A DNA stretch of 21,801 nt from JAMXLO01 sp041487355 (GCA_041487355.1 JBGPND010000076.1:1-21801), one strand, 5' to 3'. Positions 8,947 through 17,323 are shown, counted from the first letter of the stretch. Numbers and translations are program-made. The notes: generated from the letters alone by a model not told the origin.

Positions 8947-9174
8947 ATGAGTATCATTCCACTTCTTCGAGCTGCCGGGCCGCTCCCGATCGACGAGATC
9001 TGGGGACGCAGCTCCGAGTCGGACAATGACCTGCTCGCGGAACTCAAGTCACTGCAGGAAGACGGGCTGATCACAGTCGAGAACGGCGACATTCCGCATT
9101 CCACCGACGACTTGCGCAGCGCCAGATCGGTTGTCCATTTGACCTTTTCCGGCGCACGCAGCAATACAGCCTGA
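8947..9174 (+). CDS. Small winged-helix-like hypothetical protein
   Basis: A 75-residue acidic protein with a strong ribosome binding site (GGAGGGG, 5 nt before the ATG). The pattern fits a compact winged helix: a first helix IIPLLRAAG, a second PIDEIWGRS, a recognition-type helix NDLLAELKSLQEDGLI, and a beta wing with VVHLTFSG. MarR- or ArsR-like folds look like this, but the recognition helix is acidic for a DNA binder, so a protein-interaction role is equally possible. I do not recognise a named family. It lies 85 nt after trpA, and the next gene starts 24 nt after its stop in the same frame, so the two are likely a pair. Confidence 0.7.
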   Translation: MSIIPLLRAAGPLPIDEIWGRSSESDNDLLAELKSLQEDGLITVENGDIPHSTDDLRSARSVVHLTFSGARSNTA

Positions 9175-9198
9175 TCAGCTTTCCCGCCCCGCAGTCTG

Positions 9199-9873
9199 AT
9201 GGATTCCTTCCCGGGCTACGCCCTTGCATTCATCTTCGCCGCTGGCGCTGTGACGCGCGATTATCACGTTACATTGTCAAAAGCGTTGCTGCACATTCCA
9301 TCGTCCGCGTACCGTCATTGGTCCTTCCTCGCGCTTGGCGGGACATGCGGCATCCTGGCCGCGCTACTTTTCAGCATCACCACGTCCGAAGGGGACGATC
9401 CAATCAGCGCCACGCTGCGATTGCATGTTGCCTCTCCACCGCTGCGAGGTCTGGCGGTCGGTGCAATGTTCCTGATCCTCATTCGCCTCCGCATTTTCGA
9501 TACTCATAAGTCTGGCTTTGGCCCGGACTGGTTCTACGTCATCGTGCGGGATGTCGCGTCCCAAGCCTTCGTCGATGCGCAGGCCCGCGCTCGGGTCAGG
9601 TTCCTCAACAACAATCTGCAGGCAGCGTTCGCCATCGCAAACTACTTCGGGGATGTCGAATCTCTCATCGACAAATCGATCAGGACCCGGCCCACGCCAT
9701 ACCGCCGAAGCGTCAGCCAGCAGTTGAATGCCGCATTGAAAAAGGCACCCCTGCAAGGCAAGCCGGATCCGAATGACCGTGCCTGGCAGACCTACTACCG
9801 CTCGCTGACCGGGATCTGCTATGACGCGTGTGGGCCTCGGATCCTGCGCGACATGCCCGGATTCAAATTCTGA
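9199..9873 (+). CDS. Predicted three-helix membrane protein of unknown function
   Basis: A 224-residue protein with three hydrophobic stretches, about residues 5-20 (YALAFIFAAGAVT), 42-60 (FLALGGTCGILAALLFS) and 84-98 (GLAVGAMFLILIRL). A soluble C-terminal part of about 120 residues follows, containing FLNNNLQAAFAIANYFGDVE. There is no signal peptide and I recognise no family. The start has no clear binding site, so translation may be coupled to the small gene 24 nt upstream, which is in the same frame. Base composition is visibly less G/C-rich than trpA and accD. Its position between trpA and accD suggests insertion into an otherwise conserved block. The pairing with a winged-helix-like protein could be a sensor or regulator module, which is speculative. 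Confidence 0.68.
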   Translation: MDSFPGYALAFIFAAGAVTRDYHVTLSKALLHIPSSAYRHWSFLALGGTCGILAALLFSITTSEGDDPISATLRLHVASPPLRGLAVGAMFLILIRLRIFDTHKSGFGPDWFYVIVRDVASQAFVDAQARARVRFLNNNLQAAFAIANYFGDVESLIDKSIRTRPTPYRRSVSQQLNAALKKAPLQGKPDPNDRAWQTYYRSLTGICYDACGPRILRDMPGFKF

Positions 9874-9900
9874 GATGGTCCAGCAAGGACATATCGACCG

Positions 9901-10776
9901 ATGAACTGGCTCACCGAATTCGTCCGGCCGAAGATCCGCACGCTGTTCGCGCGGCGCGAGGTGCCGGAGAATCTCTGGCACCAATGTCCGGCCTGCCAGC
10001 AGATGATCTTCCATCGCGACCTGCTGGCGAACCTGAAAGTCTGCGCGCATTGCGGCCACCACATGCGGGTGAGCGCGCTCGAGCGCCTCGGCTGGACCTT
10101 CGACGAAGGTGGCTTCACGCGCATCGAACTGCCGAAGGCGCCGGTCGACCCGCTGCGGTTCCGCGACAGCAAGCGCTACACGGACCGCCTGAAGGAGGCG
10201 CGCGACAAGACCCACCTCGACGATGCGATCGTGGTTGCGCATGGCAGGATCGAGGGCCAGCAGGCCGTCGTCGCGGCGATGGAATTCGAATTCCTCGGCG
10301 GCTCCATGGGCGCGGCGGTCGGCGACGGGCTCCTGGCGGCGGCACGCCTGGCAGTGCTGCAGGAGGCGCCGCTGATCGTATTCACCGCATCGGGCGGCGC
10401 GCGCATGCAGGAAGGCACCATCAGCCTGATGCAGATGCCGCGCAGCGTGATCGCGACGCGTCTGGTGAAGGAGGCCGGGCTGCCGTTCATCGTGGTGCTG
10501 ACCGATCCCACCACCGGCGGCGTCACCGCGAGCTTCGCCATGCTGGGCGATATCCAGATCGCCGAACCCGGCGCGTTGATCGGCTTCGCGGGACCGCGCG
10601 TCATCGAGCAGACCGTGCGCGAGAAGCTGCCCGAGGGCTTCCAGCGCGCCGAGTATCTGCACGAGCACGGCATCGTCGACATGGTGGTGAAGCGCACCGA
10701 GCTGAAGGCGACGCTGGCGCGGCTGATCCTGCTGCTTCGGGTGAAGCATATCGAGCCCCTGCCGGCGGTGGCGTGA
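9901..10776 (+). CDS. accD: Acetyl-CoA carboxylase carboxyltransferase subunit beta
   Basis: A 291-residue protein that with AccA transfers the carboxyl group from carboxybiotin to acetyl-CoA, giving malonyl-CoA for fatty acid synthesis. The N-terminal zinc finger is complete: Cys29, Cys32, Cys48 and Cys51 in a CX2C-X15-CX2C pattern. The crotonase-like core includes ASGGARMQEG, DPTTGGVTASFA and GFAGPRVIEQT, all typical. Length is normal. The ATG at 9901 gives the expected MNWLTEFVRPKI start, with a modest AAGGACA upstream. folC follows, the arrangement common in alphaproteobacteria. Confidence 0.97.
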   Translation: MNWLTEFVRPKIRTLFARREVPENLWHQCPACQQMIFHRDLLANLKVCAHCGHHMRVSALERLGWTFDEGGFTRIELPKAPVDPLRFRDSKRYTDRLKEARDKTHLDDAIVVAHGRIEGQQAVVAAMEFEFLGGSMGAAVGDGLLAAARLAVLQEAPLIVFTASGGARMQEGTISLMQMPRSVIATRLVKEAGLPFIVVLTDPTTGGVTASFAMLGDIQIAEPGALIGFAGPRVIEQTVREKLPEGFQRAEYLHEHGIVDMVVKRTELKATLARLILLLRVKHIEPLPAVA

Positions 10777-10807
10777 TCCGCACGACGCACCGCATCCGCC
10801 CCCCATT

Positions 10808-10895
10808 GTCATGGCCAGGCTTGGCCCGGCCACCCACGTCTTTGCTGCATGCACGAGGCAATGACGTGGGTGGCCGGGCCAAGCCCGGCCATGAC
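10808..10895. repeat. 33-bp inverted repeat between accD and folC
   Basis: Arms at 10808-10840 and 10863-10895 pair over 33 bp with one mismatch, around a 22-nt loop. Each outer end reads GTCATGGCC or its complement, and the core holds GGCTTGGCCCGGCCACCCACG. It lies 31 nt after the accD stop and ends 17 nt before the folC start, so it may affect read-through between them. It belongs to a different sequence family from the other palindromes in the window. Confidence 0.93.
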
Positions 10896-10912
10896 GAGTA
10901 AAGCCGGCCGCG

Positions 10913-12181
10913 ATGACCGGACGCATCGAGGGCATCGTCGCGCGGCTGCATGGCCTGCATCCGCGCCTGATCGATCTCAGCCTGGAACGGCTGCAGGACC
11001 TGCTGGCTAAGCTGGATCATCCGGAGCAGCGCCTGCCGCCGGTAATCCATGTCGCGGGCACCAACGGCAAGGGCAGCACCTGCGCTTTCCTGCGCGCGAT
11101 GGGCGAGGCGGCGGGGCTGCGCGTGCATGTCTACACCTCGCCGCATCTGGTGCGGTTCAACGAGCGCATTCGCATCGCCGGCGAACTGGTGTCCGACGCT
11201 GCGCTGGCCAACGCGCTGGAGGAGGTCGAGCGGGTGAACGCCGGCGCGGCGGTCACCGTGTTCGAGGTGATCACCGCCGTCGCCTTCCATCTGTTCGCGC
11301 AGACGCAAGCGGAGCTGTGCGTGCTGGAGGTGGGGCTGGGCGGCAGGGGTGATGCGACCAACGTGATCGCGAACCCGGCAGCCTGCGCGATCACCTCGAT
11401 ATCGCTGGATCATCGCGAGCTGCTGGGTGAGACGCTGGAGGTCATCGCGGCCGAGAAGGCCGGCATCCTGAAGCGAGGAGTGCCGGTGGCGATCGGCGCG
11501 CAGCCGGTGGAGGTGGCAGATGTGCTGCTGGCGGCGGCGTCGCGTATCGGCGCGCCGGTGCGGCTGCGCGGCCGCGACTGGCGCGTGGAGCCCGGAGTTC
11601 GCGGCTTGCGCTACGGCGATCCGGGCGGCGAGCTCGAACTGCCGCCGTCGTCGCTGCCGGGTGCATTCCAGTTGGACAATGCGGGCATCGCGATCGCCGC
11701 GCTGCGTGCCTCGGGCCTCGCCGTGCCGGATGCCGCGATCGGCCGCGGGATTGCCGCGGCGGAGTGGCCGGCGCGGTTGCAGCGCCTGCGCGGACCGCTT
11801 GCCGCGCTGCTGCCAGCCGATTGGGAGCTCTGGCTGGATGGCGGCCACAACGCGGGTGCCGGCATCGTGCTGGCCGAGCATCTGCGATCGTGGGCGGATC
11901 GGCCAGTGCATCTCGTCGTCGGCATGAAGCAGGCCAAGGATGCGACCGAGTTCCTGCGGCCGTTGGTTCCGCTTGCAACCACTGTCTGGGCAGTCGCGGA
12001 GCCGGGGCAGCACGACGCGCGCCCCGTCGAGGCGATCGTCGACGCCTCGGGCGGTGTCGCGCGGCCGGGACCGCATGTGGCCGATGCGCTGCGTGCGTTG
12101 CCGCGTGAAGGCGGCCCAGCACGCGTGCTGATCTGCGGCAGCCTGTATCTTGCCGGTGAGGTGCTGAAGCAAGACGGGTGA
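10913..12181 (+). CDS. folC: Bifunctional folylpolyglutamate synthase / dihydrofolate synthase
   Basis: A 422-residue Mur-ligase-like enzyme that adds glutamate to dihydropteroate and to folates, using ATP. The P-loop GTNGKGS is at residues 49-55. TSPHLVRFNERIRI, then EVGLGGRGDATNV and ITSISLDHRELLG follow in the expected order, and the C-terminal domain carries LDGGHNAGA. Length is normal. Translation starts at the ATG at 10913, which lies just beyond the inverted repeat; no strong binding site is visible. It completes the trpB-trpA-accD-folC block. Confidence 0.95.
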   Translation: MTGRIEGIVARLHGLHPRLIDLSLERLQDLLAKLDHPEQRLPPVIHVAGTNGKGSTCAFLRAMGEAAGLRVHVYTSPHLVRFNERIRIAGELVSDAALANALEEVERVNAGAAVTVFEVITAVAFHLFAQTQAELCVLEVGLGGRGDATNVIANPAACAITSISLDHRELLGETLEVIAAEKAGILKRGVPVAIGAQPVEVADVLLAAASRIGAPVRLRGRDWRVEPGVRGLRYGDPGGELELPPSSLPGAFQLDNAGIAIAALRASGLAVPDAAIGRGIAAAEWPARLQRLRGPLAALLPADWELWLDGGHNAGAGIVLAEHLRSWADRPVHLVVGMKQAKDATEFLRPLVPLATTVWAVAEPGQHDARPVEAIVDASGGVARPGPHVADALRALPREGGPARVLICGSLYLAGEVLKQDG

Positions 12182-12191
12182 TGCCCCCCGC

Positions 12192-12229
12192 TGTCATTGC
12201 GACCACCGCGTAGGCGGTGGGAAGCAATC
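12192..12229. repeat. TGTCATTGCGA-family repeat unit
   Basis: A single unit beginning TGTCATTGCGA and ending GAAGCAATC, with an internal 7-bp hairpin (12203-12209 pairing with 12214-12220). It is framed by ATGCCCC at 12181-12187 and GGGGCAT at 12234-12240. It starts 10 nt after the folC stop. A two-armed relative with the same TGTCATTGCGA ends is at 16581-16668. Confidence 0.75.
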
Positions 12230-12307
12230 TCGTGGGGCATGGGGCAGGTCTGGCGCGGCCCGGCGCAGCGTGCTGAATTGCGGCGGACACAAGGAGCAAG
12301 CAGTCTG

Positions 12308-13543
12308 ATGGACGGAACGCTCAAGCCGGCGGCTCAGGGCAAGGGCCTGGCAAGATCCTCGGGCGCGTTGGCCGGGCTGAAAGTGGTCGACCTGACTCGC
12401 GTGCTCGGCGGCCCCTATTGCACGATGATCCTGTCGGATCATGGCGCCGACGTGATCAAGATCGAGCCGCCGCAGGGCGATGAGGTGCGCGACTGGGGCC
12501 CGCCGTTCCACGAGGACGAAGCCAGCTATTTCATCGGGATCAATCGGAACAAGCGCGCCATCGCGCTCGACATCGGCAAGCCGGAAGGCAAGCAGGTGCT
12601 GCTGCGCCTGCTGGACGGCGCCGATGTGCTGATCGAGAACTTCAAGCCAGGCTCGATGGAAAAATGGGGCATCGGCTACGATGAACTGTCGCCGCGCTTC
12701 CCGCGCCTGATCCATTGCCGGATTTCCGGCTTTGGTCCCGACGGGCCGCTCGGCGGCCTGCCCGGCTACGATGCGATCCTGCAGGCGATGACCGGGCTGA
12801 TGACCGTGAACGGCGATGCGACAACCGGGCCGATGCGCCTCGGCACCGCCATCGTCGACATGGGCACCGGACTCTATTCGGCGATCGGCATCCTGATGGC
12901 GCTGCACGAGCGCGAACGCTCCGGCCACGGGCAGTATCTCGACATGACGCTGTACGACTGCGGCATGGCACTGCTGCACCCGCAGGCGGCGAACTTCTTC
13001 CTCAATGGGAAGCGTCCAGCGGGGACCGGCAATCCGCATCCGAATCTGGTGCCGTACGACAAGTTCCCGACGAAGACCTGCGACATCTTCATCGCGAGCG
13101 GCAACAACGGCCAGTTCCGCAAGCTCGCCGAAATCATCGGTCGGCCGGAACTGGCGGACGATCCGCGGTTTGCTGACAACGGCAAGCGCAACGTCAACCG
13201 GGCCGCGCTGACCGAGGTGCTGGCCGCGGCATTCGCGGAGCATGACGGCAACGAGCTGGCACTGCGCCTGATCCGCAATGGCGTTCCCGCCGGGCCCGTG
13301 CTGCCGGTCGACGAATCGACCGCCGCGCCGCACACCGCGCATCGCGAGATGGTAACCGAGCTCGACTGGTATCGCGGCATCGGCACACCGATCAAACTGT
13401 CCCGCACGCCGGGGGGCACGCGGCGGCCGCCGCCGAAATTCGCGCAGGATGGCGCCGACGTGCTGGCGCAACACGGCTACACGGCGGATGAGATCGCGGC
13501 GCTGGAACGCGACGGCGTGCTGTTTACCAAACGCCGAAGCTAG
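12308..13543 (+). CDS. CaiB/BaiF (class III) CoA-transferase family protein
   Basis: A 411-residue family III CoA-transferase, which moves CoA between carboxylic acids through acyl-enzyme intermediates. Typical segments are LAGLKVVDLTRVLGGPYCTM (21-40), GADVIKIEPPQGDEVR (47-61), LDGADVLIENFKPG (102-115) and the catalytic Asp184 in AIVDMGTGLYSAIGILMAL. The C-terminal part includes NGVPAGPVLPVDES. The ATG at 12308 is chosen because AAGGAG lies 11 nt upstream and the additional upstream frame, which overlaps the repeat, looks non-coding. The acyl substrate is unknown (formyl-CoA:oxalate, carnitine and succinyl-CoA:mesaconate enzymes are all family members). The next gene starts 37 nt downstream. 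Confidence 0.94.
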   Translation: MDGTLKPAAQGKGLARSSGALAGLKVVDLTRVLGGPYCTMILSDHGADVIKIEPPQGDEVRDWGPPFHEDEASYFIGINRNKRAIALDIGKPEGKQVLLRLLDGADVLIENFKPGSMEKWGIGYDELSPRFPRLIHCRISGFGPDGPLGGLPGYDAILQAMTGLMTVNGDATTGPMRLGTAIVDMGTGLYSAIGILMALHERERSGHGQYLDMTLYDCGMALLHPQAANFFLNGKRPAGTGNPHPNLVPYDKFPTKTCDIFIASGNNGQFRKLAEIIGRPELADDPRFADNGKRNVNRAALTEVLAAAFAEHDGNELALRLIRNGVPAGPVLPVDESTAAPHTAHREMVTELDWYRGIGTPIKLSRTPGGTRRPPPKFAQDGADVLAQHGYTADEIAALERDGVLFTKRRS

Positions 13544-13580
13544 CGGCACACGGTTCAGAGGCCCAAGAAGAAGCAGCAAG

Positions 13581-16565
13581 ATGCCACCGACCGCCCTGCC
13601 GGCGCGCGAGATGCTGAACCTGCCAGGCCAGACGACGATCGCCTGGGCGGTGTTCGACGCGGCCTGGTATCTGGCGACCTATCCTGACGCGCGTGCCGGG
13701 ACCGGCGATGCCGACGATGCGGCGGTGCTGGAATTCTACCTCGATCACGGCCAGCAGCGTGGCCACTCGCCGAACATCTACTTCGACGAGGCGTGGCATC
13801 TGAAGAACCATCCGGGTGCCGCCGCCGCGGTGCGTGAGGGCCATGCGCAGTCGGGCTTCGATGCCTATTGCCGAAACGGATTCCACTCTCGCTCGCCGCA
13901 TTGGCTGTTCAACGAGCCGTTGTATCGCCAGCGCCATCCCGACCTGCGCGACGAGGTGCTGCAGGCCGACGGCAATGCCAATGGCTACGATCACTACCTG
14001 AAACACGGCAACAGGGAAGGCCGGATCGGCCACCTGTTGTTCGATCCGGCCGTGTATCGCGCGCAGCTCGATCAGGCCGCGACGGCGGAGGCCGATGCGC
14101 TCGGAACCTTCCTGCATTATCTGCGGTGCATTGCGGCAGGCAGGCCCGAGCCGCGGACATCACAGTATTTCGATCCGGCGTGGTACCTGCGCCAGTATCC
14201 CGCGGTCGGCGAGGCGATCGCGGCTGGCGCATGGTCCTGCGCGCTGCACCACTATCTGTGCAACGACACGCCGGCCGCGTTCGACCCGCTGCCCGAATTC
14301 TCCGAGAGCTATTACCTCGGGCGATACAAGGACATCGCCGCGGCGGTGGAAGCGAAGGACCGGCGCAGCGGGTACGATCATTTCCTCAGCCACGGCGTGC
14401 TGGAGTTGCGTTCGCCGAGCGCGTCGATCGATCTGAAATACTACACGACCGCGCACCCGTCCGTGCGGATCGACCTGGACCATGGCCGCGCGCGCGATGC
14501 TTTCGCGCACTACCTGGCAATCGGGCGGGAGCAGGGACTGGCACCGGCGCCGCCGCCGGAGGAGCAGATCACCGAGACGCAGGCCGGAGCGCTGTATCGC
14601 CGCAAGGCGGACAACCTGCTGCCGACGAGCTTTCGTACGGCGCTTGAATTCGCCTGTACGGGCACGCCCGCGCTCAGCGTCATCATGCTGCTGCGCGACC
14701 GGTTTCCGCTCACACTGATGACGCTCGGCTCGCTCCGCGCGAACTACCATGGCGACATCGAGCTGATCCTGGTCGATGCCGGTTCCAATGACGAAACGCG
14801 GCAGATCAACCGCTTCGTGCGCGGCGCCAGGGTGTTGCGGTTCGACACCGATATCGACTTCGTCCGTGGTTGCAATGCCGCGCTCCACTGTGCCACGGCC
14901 GACGCCGTGCTGTTCCTGGATAACGCCGTGGAACTGGCCCCTGGTGCGCTCGCCGTGGCGCTACGGCGCCTTCACTCCGATCCGCGGATCGGTGGCGTGG
15001 GCGGCAAGGTGGTGCGCGCGCATGGCAGACTGCGGGAGGCTGGCAACATCATCTGGCGTGACGGCCTCACGCTCGGCTATCTGCGCGATGGCTCGCCGCT
15101 CGCGCCGGAAGCCAATTTCGTGCGCGATGTCGATTTCTGTTCCACCGCATTCCTGCTGGTCCGCGGGGTGCTGCTGCGCCAGCTCGAAGGCTTCGATGAG
15201 GCGTTCGCATCCGGCGGCTACGCGGACGCCGATCTGTGCATGCGCGTCGCTGAGGCCGGCTACCGCGTCGTCTATGATCCTGCTGTCGTGATCAACCGGT
15301 TTGCCCAGGGCGGCCCGAGTGACAAGAGCGGCCCGGATGAGCCGGAGCGTGCGCATCAGTCGTTCTTCCGCAAGCACATCAACCAACTGCGGTTCCGCTA
15401 CATCGCCGATCGCCGCGTTCAGGTGTTCGCGCGCTCCACCGATCCCGGCCAGCGCGTGTTGTTCATCGACGACACGATACCGCTGCGGCAGATCGGCTCG
15501 GGCTTCGTGCGCTCGAACGATCTGATCCAGGTGATGGCATCGCTCGGCTTTCGGGTCACGGTGTTCCCGATCAATCCGTGCCGCCTCGGCCTGGCGAGCA
15601 TCTACGCCGACATGCCCGACACGGTCGAGGTGATGCACGACCGGACCCGGGAGGACCTGGCGGAGTTCCTCGTCGCTCGGCAGGGCTACTATGACGCGAT
15701 CTGGATCGCGCGCACGCACAACCTCGATCGCGTCAAGCCGATGCTCGAGCGCATGACACTGGGCACCGGAAGGCCGCCGCGCATCGTGCTGGACACCGAG
15801 GCGATCGCCGCGATGCGCGAAGCGGAGCGTGCGGCGCTCTCCGCCGTGGTTCCGTTCGATGTCGATGCGGCGATCATGCGGGAATTCGCCAACGCGCATT
15901 TCTGCCAGAGCATCATCGCGGTGAATCCGCAGGAAGCGCAGAAGCTGCGCGATCTGGGTTTTTCCGATGTCGTGGTGATCGGCCATCTGCGCGAACCGCA
16001 CCCCACGCCACGCACATTCGCCGAGCGCTCGGGAATGCTGTTCCTCGGCGCGATTCATCGCCAGGACAGTCCGAACTACGATGCGCTCGACTGGTTTGTC
16101 CGGGAGGTGCTGCCTCTCGTCGACCAGGCGCTGGGCTGGGAGACGCGGCTGACCGTTGCCGGCTATACTGACTTGCAGGTCTCGCTCGAGCAGTTCAGCG
16201 AGCACCCGCGCATCACGCTGCGCGGCATGGTGGATGACATCGAGCCGCTGTATGACGCGCACCGCATCTTCGTTGCCCCCACGCGTTATGCGGCTGGCAT
16301 GCCTTACAAGGTGCATGAGGCGGCATCCTTCGGCCTGCCGGTGGTGGCGACCGAGCTGCTGCGCCGGCAGCTCGGCTGGCAGAGCGGGCGTGATCTGCTT
16401 GCGGTCGAAGCCAGCGATCCCGCGGAGTTCGCGCGTCAGATCGTCGCGCTGTACCGCGACGCGAAGCTGTGGCAGGCGTTGCGCGACAATGCGCTGGAGC
16501 ACGTGCGTGTCGAGAACAGCCGCGCGCAGTACGAAGACGCGATCCGGCGAGTGCTGGAGCCGTGA
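13581..16565 (+). CDS. Large glycosyltransferase: seven N-terminal repeats, GT2 domain, GT4-type domain
   Basis: A 994-residue protein, probably cytoplasmic, building a surface glycan. Residues 24-323 form seven tandem ~43-residue units of the form FD-x2-WYL-x3-YPD ... HYL-x-HG-x3-GR-x-P. Residues 364-575 form a GT2 domain: LSVIMLLRDRF, LILVDAGSNDET, FLDNAVELAPG in place of a strict DXD, and YADADLCMRVAEAGYRVVYDP. Residues 625-990 resemble a GT4 (GT-B) enzyme with VLFIDDTIPLRQIGSG, FLGAIHRQDSPNYDALDWF and PYKVHEAASFGLPVVAT. No signal peptide or membrane segment is evident. The ATG at 13581 follows an AGAAGAAG stretch; the frame is open upstream only as an overlap with the CoA-transferase gene. 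The sugars and acceptor are unknown. Confidence 0.92.
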   Translation: MPPTALPAREMLNLPGQTTIAWAVFDAAWYLATYPDARAGTGDADDAAVLEFYLDHGQQRGHSPNIYFDEAWHLKNHPGAAAAVREGHAQSGFDAYCRNGFHSRSPHWLFNEPLYRQRHPDLRDEVLQADGNANGYDHYLKHGNREGRIGHLLFDPAVYRAQLDQAATAEADALGTFLHYLRCIAAGRPEPRTSQYFDPAWYLRQYPAVGEAIAAGAWSCALHHYLCNDTPAAFDPLPEFSESYYLGRYKDIAAAVEAKDRRSGYDHFLSHGVLELRSPSASIDLKYYTTAHPSVRIDLDHGRARDAFAHYLAIGREQGLAPAPPPEEQITETQAGALYRRKADNLLPTSFRTALEFACTGTPALSVIMLLRDRFPLTLMTLGSLRANYHGDIELILVDAGSNDETRQINRFVRGARVLRFDTDIDFVRGCNAALHCATADAVLFLDNAVELAPGALAVALRRLHSDPRIGGVGGKVVRAHGRLREAGNIIWRDGLTLGYLRDGSPLAPEANFVRDVDFCSTAFLLVRGVLLRQLEGFDEAFASGGYADADLCMRVAEAGYRVVYDPAVVINRFAQGGPSDKSGPDEPERAHQSFFRKHINQLRFRYIADRRVQVFARSTDPGQRVLFIDDTIPLRQIGSGFVRSNDLIQVMASLGFRVTVFPINPCRLGLASIYADMPDTVEVMHDRTREDLAEFLVARQGYYDAIWIARTHNLDRVKPMLERMTLGTGRPPRIVLDTEAIAAMREAERAALSAVVPFDVDAAIMREFANAHFCQSIIAVNPQEAQKLRDLGFSDVVVIGHLREPHPTPRTFAERSGMLFLGAIHRQDSPNYDALDWFVREVLPLVDQALGWETRLTVAGYTDLQVSLEQFSEHPRITLRGMVDDIEPLYDAHRIFVAPTRYAAGMPYKVHEAASFGLPVVATELLRRQLGWQSGRDLLAVEASDPAEFARQIVALYRDAKLWQALRDNALEHVRVENSRAQYEDAIRRVLEP
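13650..14549 (+). repeat. Seven protein-level tandem repeats in the glycosyltransferase
   Basis: Approximate units by residue are 24-66, 67-107, 109-152, 153-196, 197-238, 240-281 and 282-323. Each opens with a hydrophobic-Asp/Asn-aromatic-Tyr-Leu motif (for example FDAAWYLATYPD, YFDPAWYLRQYP, FSESYYLGRYKD) and closes with a YL-x-HG-like segment. The DNA copies are well diverged, so the repeat is old. Similar units occur N-terminal to other large bacterial glycosyltransferases. Confidence 0.85.
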
Positions 16566-16580
16566 TGGGACGGTCTGTTC

Positions 16581-16668
16581 TGTCATTGCGAAAAGCGGAG
16601 CGACGAAGCAAGCTCGATCGTAGTGCGCACTCACCCCGGGATTGCTTCGCCTTCGGTTCGCAATGACA
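16581..16668. repeat. Inverted repeat with TGTCATTGCGA ends
   Basis: The outer ends TGTCATTGCGA and TCGCAATGACA are exact complements. Inner parts (GAAGCAAG near 16605 and ATTGCTTCG at 16641) are partly complementary. It starts 15 nt after the glycosyltransferase stop codon. It shares its end sequence with the single unit at 12192-12229. Confidence 0.88.
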
Positions 16669-16723
16669 GGGGAGACCCGTGCGGCACAGACAAGTCGGCA
16701 GGCCAGCTCAGGGGGGCCATGCC

Positions 16724-17126
16724 ATGGCGAACGATGCCGACGGCATGCTCGATCTGTTCCTGCGCGCGGCGGATGAGCTGGTGGCACTCGGGGTCGATGG
16801 CATCACGACGAGCTGCGGCTTCCTCGCCATCCTGCCCAAGGGCAAGCGTGTCGGTGTGCTGACGGCCGACAAGGTCGCGCAGCGAGAATCCCGACGCCGC
16901 AGCGGGCGCTGGCAGTCGGCTTCACCCGCGCCTACTACCTGCATCCGTTCGTCGCGCTGCCGAGCGCCATGGGCGTGCAGAGCGAACCCGATCGGCGCTG
17001 GCGCGATTTTCTGGACTGCTGAACCGACTACAACAACCGGACACGCAGGTCGGAACATGGATGCGGCAGGGGCTGCTGCAGATGGGTGTGAAACCCGAGA
17101 ACATCCCGGCGAACGCCGATCTCTGA
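16724..17126 (+). pseudogene. Frame-broken remnant with an Asp/Glu racemase-like segment
   Basis: The ATG at 16724 opens a frame encoding ANDADGMLDLFLRAADELVA and then GVDGITTSCGFLAI, which matches the Asp/Glu/hydantoin racemase fold around a catalytic Cys. It runs directly into LPKGKRVGVLTADK, a segment that normally follows only after about 25 further residues, so an internal deletion is likely. The reading then shifts: coding-like sequence continues in a second frame (16912-17022, AVGFTRAYYLHPFVALPSAM) and a third (17019-17126, ending VGTWMRQGLLQMGVKPENIP). I cannot place the last two pieces in a family. The N-terminal half of a racemase is absent. No intact product is possible. Confidence 0.6.
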
Positions 17127-17323
17127 TACGGCGGCTCGGTGCGTTGATACGTGGGTGCCACAAGTTGCCCAGCATGACGAGACATCGGCTCACCGCGCCG
17201 TGTGGGCGATCATTCGTGAACGCAATGACCGGCTCGTGAACAGGCAGCAAAGCCGTTCGCCGCTTAGGATTGCCTTAACCAAACCAACCGCAAAAACCAG
17301 CGTCGCCAGCGCGCCGGAGCCCC

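Noticed and set aside
9364..10935. 523-codon minus-strand open frame opposite the membrane protein and accD
   Set aside because: It spans accD with its intact zinc finger and the inverted repeat; there is no ribosome binding site or recognisable domain.
10601..12172. 523-codon minus-strand open frame opposite folC
   Set aside because: Antisense of a complete folC with all Mur-ligase motifs; the composition is that of a shadow frame.
14961..16787. 608-codon minus-strand open frame opposite the glycosyltransferase
   Set aside because: It runs across a gene end and a repeat and has Arg/His-rich antisense-type composition; the plus-strand GT2 and GT4 motifs are convincing.
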